Source: Stromatinia cepivora
Taxonomy: Eukaryota; Ascomycota; Leotiomycetes; Helotiales; Sclerotiniaceae
Direction: 5' to 3'
Assembly: GCA_014898415.1 (NCBI GenBank)
Contig: RCTD01000034.1
Coordinates: 310,001-374,000 of the forward strand
DNA length: 64,000 nucleotides
Shown: positions 1-13,056 of the stretch, in pieces
How the letters are laid out: each line of letters begins with the position of its first letter
Position numbering within the stretch: the first letter of the stretch is position 1
The notes under the pieces: generated by a model
The model's database searches: none
What the model was told of the DNA's origin: nothing
What the model saw: the letters and a program-made list of their open reading frames with translations, nothing else
Position numbers and translations under genes: made by a program

Positions 1-1553
1 TAAAGTTTATAAATCTTCATAAAATCTGGTTTCTGATGAAATAGCAATGGAATAGAGGAGTGAAATATTTGAAGACAAACTTTTCCAAAGGGAAAGATAA
101 TATCACGAATTATAAACCATAGAAGATTAATTATATAATATCTCTTATCTCCCATATTCATTAATGAACTGATCGTCCATACATATACATTACGATTTAT
201 ACAATTTAATACAGTAAAATGGTGATCCTAATAACACATACATATAACCCTGCAGCTTACAAATGGATATTTGTATATATATATCTAATCGTTTCTTATG
301 AGCCATAATTCTTCAATTGTAGATTCTAAAGAACATAATTGACCCTGTTTATTCAGCTCTACTACGGCTCTTGTGCGTCACAGTAATGCTGTCTATTTGT
401 AGTTTCATTCGAATCGAGGGAAGCCAGGTATCGAATTTTTGAAAGTTATTATTGAACTTTTCAGGATCAGAAAGAAAGAGTTTCGGATGAGAAGAAGTAT
501 GAGTAATAGGAGTACATTCGAGAATTAGGAAGTGTAGAAACGAGATTTCATTTTGCTGATGAATCATTTCGTTACGAAGTTCTGCAATCGCGAAGTTTAT
601 CGAATCGTAATTTATAGTTTAGAAATTAAAGGTAAAAAAAAAACAACATTTTCGAATAATATCAAAAAGATTTATATATAAACGAAAGAATAGAAGCGAT
701 ATGTTTAAACAAAAACAAACGGAATGTATATAAGTATATATAGATGTTATTCCATTTCTTATCTGGAAGAGCTTTTAATAATATAACGAATTCAACGAGT
801 GTTTAAAGATCAACCTTAGAATTAAAAGCTACAAAGCTAAAAAGAGTATGCTACAAAGCTATATATATGATCGGCTCGAAGCTTAGTATCGTACTAGCCC
901 GATCGGACGCGATCACGTGTATCTCGTAACACTCTTTATTAGTTTTCTTTCTTCCAATAATAATGTTATCTAATTCTATATTTATATTTTCTTCGAAGGA
1001 TTGTTGAAATAATTGAGGAAAAGGAGAGGGTTCCTTAAAATATACTTTCGAAGATTTGGAGTATATAGAAGGAGGAGTTCGTTGTATTATAAAAGTGATA
1101 ATATACTTTTAAAGAAATTTATCTTCGTTGATTAGATCGGAATAAATCTTTTTCCTTTAAATATAACATTTGTAAAAGTTTACCTAAAAAGGTATTATTA
1201 AAATGAGATATTATTTGAAAGACTATTAGATGGTTGGATATTTGTAAATGAATTATAGATAATATAATATATAAGAATTGTAATAAAGCTGAATAAATAG
1301 GATTAATTATATTCCTTAGAATTTACAATTGAAGAATTATGATTTGTAAAGAACAATTAGATATATATATACAAATATTCATTTGTAGATTGCGAAATTG
1401 TATATATATATGATTAGGGTTATTATTTTATTATATTAAATTGTATGATTTGTAATGTATATGTATGGATGATCAGTTCATAAATTGATATGGGAGATAA
1501 GAGGTATCATGTGGTTAGCCTCCTGTGGTTCACGATTCGTAACAAGATGAATA

Positions 1554-1582
1554 GATGGGATGGGATGGGATGGGATGGGATG
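1554..1582. repeat. GATGG pentanucleotide microsatellite
   Basis: About five perfect GATGG units followed by a degenerate one. Intergenic; no function apparent. Confidence 0.85.
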
Positions 1583-2296
1583 AGATGAATAATTAAACAG
1601 GATGAATATAGGATATATAGATATAGAACTTTATTCTGAGGATTTTTGTTAGAGTTGTAGATTGATAATAAATAGATGGTAGATAATAGATGGTAAACGG
1701 AATAATATAATATACTTATTATATTTGGATAATGAATGAATGAAGACAGGTAGATATTATAATGTTATTTTTGTTTTGATATAATGAAGTAAAATAGAGT
1801 ATATGATGAATAGATAAGATAATAATGAATACTGATATAGATATTATATTATATTTGATTTATTGATTATTTATATATATATATAATTATCCATTACAAT
1901 TACAAGTACGATTGATTATCTCGTTCGTAATCTAGATAATTATTAATTGATATAGTACGATCTTACTATATATGAAATCAGTATTAAGATTAGAAATAAT
2001 TATACTAAAGAGATATTTAGAATAGTATTTATATACACATCTATAATATCAACTCGAATAAACTCCTAATTCTGAAAAAGATGAAAAAAATATTAGTTAG
2101 GTTGAATTCCGGGTGAAAATTCAGTGTGTATCTAATACATATCAATAATGATCATGATTATCTTCTTTTGATATCCTTCAATGATATCTAATCCGATCAT
2201 ACCTATAAATAAATCCAATATTAGATTCCTTTTCCCCACCTCTTCCCTTCCCCACCATTCACTAAATATTTCCCCCTCATCCCCCACATCTTCTCA

Positions 2297-2322
2297 CCCC
2301 TCCCCTCCCCTCCCCTCCCCTC
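2297..2322. repeat. CCCCT pentanucleotide microsatellite
   Basis: About five tandem CCCCT units inside a pyrimidine-rich tract (2220-2330). Confidence 0.85.
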
Positions 2323-3642
2323 CAAATCTACCAATCCAATCTTACCAACCTTGCCTTCCACTACCGACACATACACACAACAACCTTATCTTCCACTACC
2401 GACACACCAAGCGTCTCACTGCCCGGCTAAATCGATAAAATCAATCACTCCAGAGTCCAGTTCCAACTGCTCCTTCTCTTTTAGGCAAGTACTATTTACT
2501 ATCTAGATATCCAAATCATCCATTTCTTGGAATTCTCTTGGAATTTCTTGGAATTTTCTTAGGTTGTATTTATTTTGTTTATTGAGGTGTCCCGAGGTAG
2601 TGTTGCAAGGTATTTTAAGAGAAGGTCCAAGAGATGGTATGAAAGGTGTGAAAGGTTTGAGAGATATTCATAGATAAGAAATCGAGAGATAGGTTGTTTA
2701 GGTTATTTAGATAGATGGGTTTTAATGGATGGGATGCAGGGGGGTGGGAGATGGATTGAAGATGAAGGATGGAGTTGAGAAGGTAGATATAATCTGATCA
2801 ATAATGATAGCCCAATAATAAACTACCTCAGGGTTAAGAAAACGCTGGCAATCAGATTACTATATCTGATATGGGATTTAGAATATATGATATATGATAT
2901 ACGAATATGATATGGAGTAAATGATAATGCGCATTTCGAGTACCGGCAAGAAAACTATATGTATAATTACGCTTAGTGAGTGGATGGGATTAAGAATTCC
3001 CATGTGATTGATACCTATACTACAGTGTAGTAGTGCATATATTATACCATATTATTCTATTTTATATTTTAGCTAATAAATTTAATAGGAAAGTAAAATC
3101 AAAGTATAATCTACAATTTACGATTTACAATACCAATTCAAAAGGACACTCAGTAGAAAGATGCATTTGGATGTAAGAATCTAAGAAAATCTAAGAATAG
3201 CAAACCGTTCAATCTATTCTATCCTTCCTATACCTACCTATCTAGGTAAATCATAACATAACCATATTACCCTCACCCTCACCCCAATCCCAAAAATCCT
3301 CTTCATCTTCACCCCCCTCTTCCTCTCTATCTTCCTATAGGCCACTCCTTACTCCTAACTCCTCACCCCACACAACACAACAAAACCATCTAAAACTAAC
3401 CATCACAATAAGCCCAACCGATCTCCTTCTTCTTTAGGGATAATACACATCCATCCATCCATCCATACATGCCTGCAATACCACGAAGAAAAAAAAACAC
3501 CCGAATTCGAAAAAGACTACTAGGTATTCATCGCCTCGCCTCGCCGAGCAAATGCATAGATATCGATTAGCACAAGAAGGAGAAGGAGAAGAAGAAGGAG
3601 AGAGATAAGAATGATTTTTATTTTAATCTGATTAACGGACAC

Positions 3643-3662
3643 GATATGATATGATATGATAT
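3643..3662. repeat. ATGAT microsatellite
   Basis: Short run of GATAT/ATGAT units. A similar short run is seen near 38688-38703 upstream of GAL1. Confidence 0.7.
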
Positions 3663-3805
3663 CATGAAGCAGGCTATTGAGCAGGAGAAGGAAAAGGAGA
3701 AGGAGGATACAGAATAGGAAAGTGATAATTTTCAAGATTTGAAAATTTGGAAATTTGGAAATTTGTATCTATAATCTATGTATACCACACCAAGCATCTG
3801 AAGAA

Positions 3806-3815
3806 TATATATAAA
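3806..3815 (+). promoter_or_regulatory. Candidate TATA box of the trypsin gene
   Basis: A TATATATAAA-like stretch lies about 160 bases upstream of the trypsin ATG and is followed by a CT/CA-rich leader. Assigned by position and composition only. Confidence 0.35.
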
Positions 3816-3876
3816 TCAAAAGAAAAAACTGCATTTAAATTCCCTCTCTCACACACATCAGCATTTCCATCTCTAA

Positions 3877-4978
<1,102 letters not shown>

Positions 4979-5412
4979 ACAGGGGGCAGATGATGGAGTG
5001 AAAGGTCAAGGTCGGACCGTGAGAGAGGACGAAATTCGGTAGTGGAAGGTAGAATAGAGGTAGGTGGTAGCTATTATATAAATCAGTTAGACTAGTCTAA
5101 AAAATGATATCGTACTGGCACTTTTACATACTCATTAAATCCGCAGAAGTTTGCAGCGGTGAATGTCTTTCGAGTTAAAATTTCCCTACTTTGAAACCGG
5201 AATTGAAGTTTAAACAACGGCCAGAAAGAAGATTCTTTGCGAGAAGATTTTATTGTGTTCATGAGTACCGGCTGCCAATTCCACTGCTCGGATGCAGCAA
5301 AATAGACATCTCGGGACCTTTGAAGCATTGAATTCATAACTCATCATCATTCATGAGGAATTATTGCGTAACTTTTCACTATTAGCAAAAATGAATGAAA
5401 TCATAGTGCTAC
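4979..5412. other. Convergent intergenic spacer
   Basis: 434-base spacer between the trypsin and permease 3' ends. No gene seen; presumably holds both 3' UTRs. Confidence 0.6.
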
Positions 5413-7193
5413 CTAGAAATATCTTACCAATGCCTCCTCACTCTCATACTCTGCCCGTGATCTTTCATAGAATTTGTGTCGAAACTGTAACTTGCCTCGG
5501 GAGAACCAATCGATGCCTACAACACAAGCTAAGATGCAGTATATGACACTGATGTAATTCATATCTATTGTCATATCAGCGCAAGTCTTGGTGACGCTCT
5601 TAAAAATACTTACTGGATGTGGTCACAGGGAGATGTATTGGAAATGAGAACCTGTACGACGGAATGTTAAGATTTTCTCCATAAAATGGTGTTGATAACT
5701 CACATAATGAGTACAAATAATGTCCAAAAAATTGTTACTACGTTGGCAAAATGGCCAAACCTACCAAGCCAAAACGGTCCATGTGAGATTTCATCTCGGC
5801 CCTTATGAAGCAGACATAGGAGCGGGATGGTGTAAGATAGATATGGGAGAACAATACATCCAATGATCATACTGCGATATGTCAGAACTGATCTCCAGTT
5901 CTAAATCAGGACGTACGGGACTCACCTGTTAAAAGCGGTTGTTGAAATTAAATACAGAAATCCAAGTATAGCAACGACTGTTGCGCTCAAAGCATGTGCT
6001 CGTAATGGAACATCTAGTGTAACATTGATCTTGGCTAGAGACTTATGGAATGGAACACCACCATCTCGGGCAAAAGTCCAACAGAGCCTGGATTGCCATG
6101 TGTGACAGGCAATGAGACAACCAATTCCCGTTGCCATGATGAGGGACTCTAGAAGGATTGCAGCGGATTTGTTGCCAAGGGACTGATAAAATAGTTCTAG
6201 AATTGGTATTCTTGTAACAGTGCCGACAATGGTATCAAAGTTATTGATACTGAAAAACATCGCAACGACGAAGAACCAAGCTGTCGTAAAACCAATCGCA
6301 ATAGTAGCCATGATAGAAATTGGAATGACTACTTCGGGTTGATGAACCTCTTCTGCTAGATGCACAGCACTATCAAGGCAAGAAAATGCCCAGTTTGCGT
6401 TTACGAGACCAACAACGAAGGCAATGCCATTATTTGACCAGCCAGTACTGTTAATAAATGTTGCAAAGACAAATTTAATGTCTTGATGTGTTGGGGCTTG
6501 CGATGGTACAGCAAAGAGAATAATCCCAAAAGATATTAAAGATATGTAAAGAGTAAAGGCCCCTAGTGTAGGTAAAATTGCACCATAGCAATTGAAAATG
6601 AAGGTAAATAGATTGATTAGTTGGTATGCAATAAAAACATGCAATTCATGAATAACACTATTGACCTGTTACTCCTAAATCTAGAAACGGACTGCGCTTG
6701 GGAGAACTCACAAATCCGGATGATTTAATTGCCAACATCCAACTACTGCTGACGCAACGGCCAACGATACACTCGCTGAGGCGAAAAGAGACCCAGCCCA
6801 TGCACAATACCCAGCAACAAACGATAATGGCCTTGCGTATCTCTTGGGTGCTAATTCCATAGTCCAAAAATGTTGTCCTGCAGCATTTGGCATTGCACTT
6901 GCCAATTCTGATAACGAACATCCTATACAAATACTTATGGATGCAACAAGGGGTATTCCATACACAAAGAGAGCAGGACCACCAGAGTCAATACCTGTGA
7001 TGAAGGCACTGGAAATTCCAAACCACGAATTTGTGAGAGAAAATCCTTCGCCCAATATTGACCATATAGTGAATTTACGGCGCATATCGTGATTGCCAAC
7101 ATCTTCATTTCCTCTCGTTGCGTTTGGGATATTGTCTGGTGAATAAATGGTAGCATGGAGCGAGGAAATATCGCCGAGCTTTGGCATATCCAT
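5413..7193 (-). CDS. APC-superfamily permease, choline/GABA (Hnm1/Uga4) type
   Basis: Five exons on the minus strand: 7193-6712, 6657-5926, 5871-5704, 5651-5614, 5564-5413 (1572 nt, 523 aa). All four introns are 49-54 nt with GT-AG ends. The start is the ATG at 7193; the open frame extends further up but only to a GTG. The protein begins with a short hydrophilic tail, then about twelve hydrophobic segments. Family landmarks include SELASAMPNAAGQHFW after the second segment, FSCLDSAVHLAEEV, the FARDGGVPF loop and an IDWFSRG motif near the C-terminus. These match the fungal amino acid/choline transporter family (yeast Hnm1 for choline, Uga4 for GABA). Substrate cannot be fixed from sequence; the loop signatures look closest to the Hnm1 branch. 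Plasma membrane location is expected. Confidence 0.92.
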
Positions 7194-8198
7194 AGTGACG
7201 TCTGGAATCCAGTGATCCCTCGAGAGATATTGGATAATGAGAAGGAATCGCACAGGGCTTCAGAATTTTGAACGGGATTGGCCTTGTCAGTACTGAAGCT
7301 GTTGCTGAGATTGTTGGCCTCGCGCGTGGTATCTTGGGAATGACAATTTTCTGGAAAATAAAGTTTGCAGAACCATAATCATTGCTTATTCCGTGACTAT
7401 ACCGATAAAAAATCACGTCCACGAAGATTTAATTCTCACTCCTCAGAGAGAACATATCTATTCAAATATCATGGACTGTCCTATTGTGGCAATTTGTTCC
7501 ATCAATCAATCACCCACTTTTGAGTAGAAGATAGGGAGGAGGAAGATGCGCAGTAGATAAGAGGTTGTACCTCAAAACCTTATCGCTATCATTGTCTCGA
7601 AATGAGCGGAGGTCGCAGGGTTAAACTTTGCAGATATACGTTTCACTCAATGTGATAGTGAGATAGATTGTGCGTGAGTTTTCCACGGTTTCAAATTCAG
7701 CTGAATACCTTGGCTAGCCTCATTCTTGTCTCTTTATCAACCACATGCCAAGACCTGTTTCTCAATTAAATACGATATATGATCCGCAAACGACTTGTCG
7801 ACAAAATGAAGAATGATAACGAACATCGTGTGGCGGCCAACGATACTGTGACATTAATCCTGTCAGCTGAGACTGCCAGATCAAATTTCGTCTTCAAGTT
7901 CATCCGCGACGATGTTATAGAAATACCACGTTCCTAAAGTATTGGTAAATGTCTTCGATTGATCTGTAGCAAAAGCGTCTGTAAAGTGACGGGCCCCTAG
8001 AATCTAAAAATTACGGTGGTGGAATTGGTTGCACTCTATTTGAGAAGGAAAAATGAAAGACATCAGGGGGGAAATGTACCCAGATCATTGTGCTAGCTAG
8101 TACTACTAATTGCTAAATGAAGGCGATATTTGTTTGGCTTGCAAATATGTAAGATCTTAGCAAAATTAGAGTAAAGGTGGCAGCAAAAAGTCCAAAAA
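7194..8198. other. Intergenic region upstream of the permease
   Basis: No coding region recognised. Contains the permease promoter and the tRNA-Ser 3' flank; a T5 Pol III terminator (minus strand) lies at 8194-8198. Confidence 0.5.
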
Positions 8199-8296
8199 CG
8201 ACACCTGAGTGATTCGAACACTCGCTCCCGAAGGAAATGCCTGACTCTGTAGTGTACAGTAGCAGGGCATCGCGTTAACCACTCCGCCAAAGTGCC
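8199..8296 (-). tRNA. tRNA-Ser(GCU) with a 17-nt intron
   Basis: Read on the minus strand, the 7-bp acceptor stem GGCACTT pairs with AGGTGTC (two G-U pairs) and is followed by discriminator G, typical of tRNA-Ser. The anticodon stem ATGCC/GGCAT encloses a loop in which CTGCTA is followed by a 17-nt intron and then A38, so the anticodon is GCT, with the intron at the canonical position after residue 37. A long variable arm with a TTCG loop, as expected for class II tRNA, precedes the T-arm GAGTG-TTCGAAT-CACTC. Five Ts follow immediately. Mature length would be 81 nt plus CCA. All arms fold without mismatches, so this should be a functional gene. Confidence 0.9.
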
Positions 8297-9417
8297 AGCT
8301 TTTCTGTCGAGCCCAATTCTATAACAATATACACAACACGTTTGGATGCGCAAGGGGAAAATGGTGGGGTAGTGGGGTATCAAACGCGACGACATATCAT
8401 ATATCTACGAGATGGAAAACAATTTATACACCAAAGTCGAATATACCTATCTAATTTCATAGCCCTCTTCAGTATTAGAATTGAAAATGGCTGCAAATCC
8501 GAGGATTTGACTCAAGTAAAATCTTACCTCATAATTAGCACTTTCCAATACCCTAGCTGAAATTGGACAATCAAATATCTACAAATAAGTACCTCATAAC
8601 ATTTCCAAGATCTCCAATATTGCGCCTTAGATCTGACAATCAAATAGCCCTCAAGCTTAAATAGTTGCTTGATGTTTGTTTGTGAGTTCTGATATCGCGC
8701 TCTTTCCTTCTTCGTTTCCTGTTGGACGACCTTCCTCACACTCTTCACTCGTCTAATTGCTTCCTGCCACGTTGTTAATGATGCCTTTTTCCTCTATTTG
8801 CTCTTCTGTTCTTCTTTCGTCTTTTTCTCGTATCAAACCCCTTTAGTGTTGTCACGACAGTGATGTTGTAAAGTTGGAAAATTTTCAACATGGCTCCCTC
8901 ATTCCTTCTATAATACTACCATTTGAGTTAGGGTTAGATTTTGTTTCTTCGGGCATATATCTAGGTAGCCAGGTACTGACTGCACTTTCCTTTTCTGCTA
9001 CTCTGTGTTTTTCTCGTACACTTCTGCACGTGAGTCTACGTGATATAATCGGCCAATTCGTCACTTATCGGGGTCTTTCTGTTTGCCTCTTCAAATCTGT
9101 CGGAGGTTTCTTCCTTATTTCCATGCACGAATTATTCTTCATCGACTGCTATAGCAATCTGAAGGCACTCAACTAATAATGGATAACCTCAGCCATAAGA
9201 TATTCATTTGATGGTCGCTTATCATTCCCATCATGTATCTCCCAAGGATTCTTTTGCTGTCGCGTTCGTAGAAATGCTGAGACCATTACTTGTAACTTCT
9301 CAGTACGGCGACTAGCTGTTATCCCTCAATTAATCTCAATTACTTTTCCGTTGTGACCATGAGAGGTTCCTGCCTTGCAGGTATATCATCGCCGATCTCC
9401 CCGTCCAGTCCAAAGTT
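8297..9417. other. Intergenic, nothing recognised
   Basis: Short unrelated open frames only (for example a 100-codon frame at 8874-9176 without recognisable domain). No supported feature. Confidence 0.4.
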
Positions 9418-9856
9418 CTCATAATTAGGCTGCGCAACGGTTACCTGCGGGGCAGATAATAGCTTTGATGGATAATCCATAGATAATTTATTAACAAAAC
9501 AAATAATTGAAGAATCTAAATAGGTATTTATAAATAATTAATAGATTATCTATAAATATTTATAAATATCTATTAATTTATAGATTGATAAAAAATCTAT
9601 AAATAATTTATGAATTAATAGATATTCGTTTATTTTTGAAATTATTCCTATATTATTATATTAATTTTTATATTAATCTTTATAAATTATTTATAGATTA
9701 TTTATAAATATTTATTTATTTATACAAGATGGATTATTTTAAAATCTCAATAAATAATTTACAAAATGGATAATACCTTCAATGGATAACCTATAAGATG
9801 GATTATCTATGAGTACCTATAGGTTGCGGGTTATTTCTGCGCAGCCTACTCATAAT
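9418..9856. mobile_element. hAT-like MITE with 8-bp target-site duplication
   Basis: The element spans 9426-9848 (423 bp). Its ends are a perfect 11-bp terminal inverted repeat TAGGCTGCGCA, and similarity continues inward (GGTTACC on the left against ATAACC on the right). It is flanked on both sides by the identical octamer CTCATAAT (9418-9425 and 9849-9856), the 8-bp duplication expected of hAT transposons. The interior (about 9480-9790) is very AT-rich, made of TATAAATA/TTATAGAT variants, and has no coding capacity. It is therefore non-autonomous and relies on a transposase elsewhere. The perfect duplication suggests fairly recent insertion, although the interior is repetitive. Confidence 0.88.
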
Positions 9857-12368
9857 CACGATCGATCGAATCGTTTTCTCCTATTCTCCTATCCCCAGAG
9901 AAGGAACCAAATATCAATTTCCTCACTCCAAGCACAAACCAGCGAATAATTCAATAAACAAATCTCTCAATGGGCTACCTACATCTACGAATTCCCTCAC
10001 AAGAGGAAAGTGCCCACCCAAACCCAAATAAACATTCGGATCTCGGCAGCACCATGAACTCGATAAGTATCTACCTCAATCTAAATGTCCTAATCACCCT
10101 CCTTTCTTCCTCTCACACCTTCCCTTCCACTCTCACCTCCATAACCGCATCCCAAAATCCTATATAAACCCCTCCATCCCCTTCGATTTTCTTTTTCTTT
10201 TCTTTTTCTTTTCTCTTCATACCAAAATGCGGGTCCGTCTTTCGCTCAAGAATGTTAGGCGGGGTTGTGCATGGAAACATGCATAAAGGGGGCACTTCGG
10301 TGTCGCTCCTGCCCAATTTTTTGTTCTTTTTGCCTGTCATCAGGATACCTATTTTTCATTGAGTGGTTGGCTTTATGCTGGCGCTTGAAGAAGATTTTAG
10401 GTGTTAGGTGTTGGTGTGTGTGCGAAGGTTAATAGTGAGTGTCGTATTGTACGTACCTTTTCTCTTCTCTTCTCTCCTCTTCTCTCCTTCTCTTTGAATA
10501 CTGTGACAATAACATCTCGCTATCTAGGTCCATTACGATGTACGATGTTGGTGAATCGGTGATGCTACTGCGGTGGATTAATGGGTGTTGATTAGATTTC
10601 GATGATTACTGAGTTTTGCGAAATGGGATTGAATGTACTTTACCTTTTCTCTATGCGATAGATTACGATAGAGATGCTGGCAGAATCGGGATGGTCCGGG
10701 TGATTTTACTGTAGAATTGTTAGTATGAAGGACTTGAGATAAGGATGAATGAGGAAGGAGCGTTAGATTTCGATTTCGATCATGTGAAAAACCCCTTTCC
10801 TTTTCTTCTTTACATGTGCCTTGTGACGCCTGTTTTGATGCTTCGAGTTGATGGATAGTGATATATCGCTTGGATGTATCTGTATTCTATCGTAGATTTG
10901 ACGTGTTAAATTAGCGTTTGTTGTTGAAATATTTATCGCAAGATTGCTGATGATGCGATGGTGATGTGATGGTACTCAGGCTTTCTTAGCGCTTCTCCCA
11001 AGTTTATCCTAGAGGTTTAATACAAAGATTGGACCTCTAGGACGATCTCTTACGAGGTTGGGCGATGTAGTTGTTAATTGTTGAAGATGTTGAAGATGTT
11101 GAAGATGTTGAAGATGTTGAAGATGTTGAAGATAGAGATGGTAATATATATAATGATAGATAACAATATAGATGTTGCGTGACAGGAATATGCGATATAA
11201 ATGGTATTGTGGATAGTGATGATGGTGGATGATAATGTAAATGTTGATTTGAAGTTTCGATAGAGATGATCATATATGATGATAAGATAACAATAGGAAG
11301 ATGGAGGGATAGTATAGATGATATATTGCATTACTCGATAAGGAGATATGATATAAATGGCAATGTAGATGGCAATAAATGGTATAAATGATAATACAAA
11401 TATTGTGTGATAAGAATATGCGATATAAATGATATTGTATATAATGACCATAGTAGATGATAAGGTAAATGCTGATACGAACTTGTAAGACCTAGATATG
11501 ATTATATAAATAATGATAAGATAATAATAGAATGATGAAGAAACAATATATAGGATATATAGTATTAGTTAATAAGGAGATGTGATATAAATAGTAATAT
11601 AAATGATAATAAATGGTATAGATGATGATTGAGATATTTTTCGATGAGAATATATATTATAAATGACAAAATAGGAGTGATGAGATTGCAACACGGACAA
11701 CGGTCGGCAATGAGATAAATACTATGAAGTTGCGATAGATAATGGTAGGATTGAAATGAGATGATAGAATAAATAGTGATAAGATGATATAAGATGAAGA
11801 GGTAAGTGGTTATAAGATGACAATAAGATAAGGATGTAAATTTCCCTGTAATTGATGAATCACTGTAGTAGATTAGCTTGTTGAGTCGTCCTGTTGGGAC
11901 TATAAGCGAATTCCTAAATTGACATCATTTGCAGTCAGAATAACTTGTGTCAGTAATTGCGTTCAAAATAATTGGAATTGATCGAGAGGTACTTGTGATA
12001 CTAACTATTTTCTGTTTATTATGTACTCGAAGATTGTCGTCTTATCGTTAAGTATTCGTGGCTGCACTGAAGCAATCATGTTGAATCAGCGTGATGACGT
12101 CCTTTGGTGTGATAACTTGGATGAAAGAATGTATGGAAAGATATGATACATCTGAATCAAACACAAATGTATGAAGTTTCATTAATGAGAGTAGCCGAAA
12201 AACAAAAATGAAGGAATGCATGAATGAATAAGAAAGATGAAACCATAATGGAATTCCACATGTGCGAACACCCATATTTATACACATTTTTTTTAGTGCA
12301 ACCACCTCAAGCAATCCGAGTACTATTCCGAATTTGCTATAGAGTGAGGAGTTTACTCGAATGTTAAT
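9857..12368. other. Intergenic, low-complexity GATA/GATG-rich tract
   Basis: No gene recognised. Positions 11030-11850 are a degenerate tract dominated by GATATAAATGGTAATA-like words; open frames there are artefacts of that bias. A pyrimidine-rich tract lies at 10180-10215. Confidence 0.5.
11081..11132. repeat. TTGAAGATG 9-bp minisatellite
   Basis: About 5.8 perfect tandem copies of TTGAAGATG inside the GATA-rich tract. Confidence 0.9.
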
Positions 12369-12634
12369 GTTATTCAACCAATCATAAATCCTTCACAAGA
12401 ATAACGATATCTGTCATTTACAATTTTCGGCCTGGATCTGGGAGGCAATTGAATCCGTCAGTGTATAGCGCTCTCGCTTCAGAAGCCGATGGTCATTCAC
12501 TTGAGCCATAACATTATTCACCCAATCATAAGTCCTTCAGAAGGATAAATGAAATCTGTCATTTGCATTTCCGGCCTAGATCTGGTCGGAAATCTGTGAG
12601 TCACTATCTAGCGCTCTCGTGACTTCAAAAGCGA
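12369..12634. repeat. Tandem pair of about 120-bp imperfect repeats
   Basis: Copy A is about 12369-12487 and copy B about 12513-12634. Both run from TATTCA-CCAATCATAA through ATCTGTCATTT and CGGCCT-GATCTGG to AGCGCTCTCG. They differ by scattered substitutions and small indels. The shared AGCGCTCTCG...TTCA core looks like a decayed tRNA anticodon arm, so these may be remnants of a tRNA-derived SINE; that part is speculative. Confidence 0.6.
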
Positions 12635-12932
12635 AAAGTTTAGAGGTTTAAGTAAAGGGGGGTTAACGAGTGGGGTGATTGAAGAAGAGGCGATTAAGCT
12701 AGCGAGCGGGGTAAGTAATAGGAGATGGGGTTAAGCTACTACTAGCTCCCGTTGAATGATGCACTACCATTAGCTTCCATCGACTAGTCGACATTGAACT
12801 TAATCCGAGCTCCAAAACTGAACCGCGTTTCGATAGCATGTCTCTGCTTCCAGTCTCGGTCCCGCATGTCACGTCTGGCTGCCGCCATCGCCCTGGTCTA
12901 GTCTGGGAAATTGCTGGGGTTTTGGATCACGG

Positions 12933-13056
12933 TACTCGTGCTGCCAGAAAGTACAGAACCTTCCACTTAAATATGGGCCACTATTCCCCTTGTAATTTCC
13001 TATCTTGTGACATGTGCTTAAACTCCATGGTTCCGTACTTTCTGGCCGCACGAGTA
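12933..13056. mobile_element. TA-flanked MITE, copy 1 (Tc1/mariner-like)
   Basis: Element 12935-13054 (120 bp) flanked by TA dinucleotides. Its left end reads CTCGTGCTGCCAGAAAGT, and the right end in reverse complement reads CTCGTGCGGCCAGAAAGT: 18-bp inverted repeats with one mismatch, with similarity extending further inward. No coding capacity. The terminal sequence recurs at 24454-24571, so a dispersed family is present. TA duplication plus short TIR fits the Tc1/mariner/Fot1 superfamily. Confidence 0.85.

Noticed and set aside
2181..2438. Plus-strand 85-codon Pro/Ser-rich frame
   Set aside because: Lies on the CCCCT microsatellite and pyrimidine tract; composition artefact.
3520..3735. 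Minus-strand frame encoding a Leu-rich hydrophobic peptide
   Set aside because: The Leu run is the complement of AGAAGG repeats; no start context, splice extension or family match.
11037..11451. Overlapping minus-strand Ile/Tyr/Asn/Ser-rich frames
   Set aside because: Products of the GATA-rich tract and the 9-bp minisatellite.
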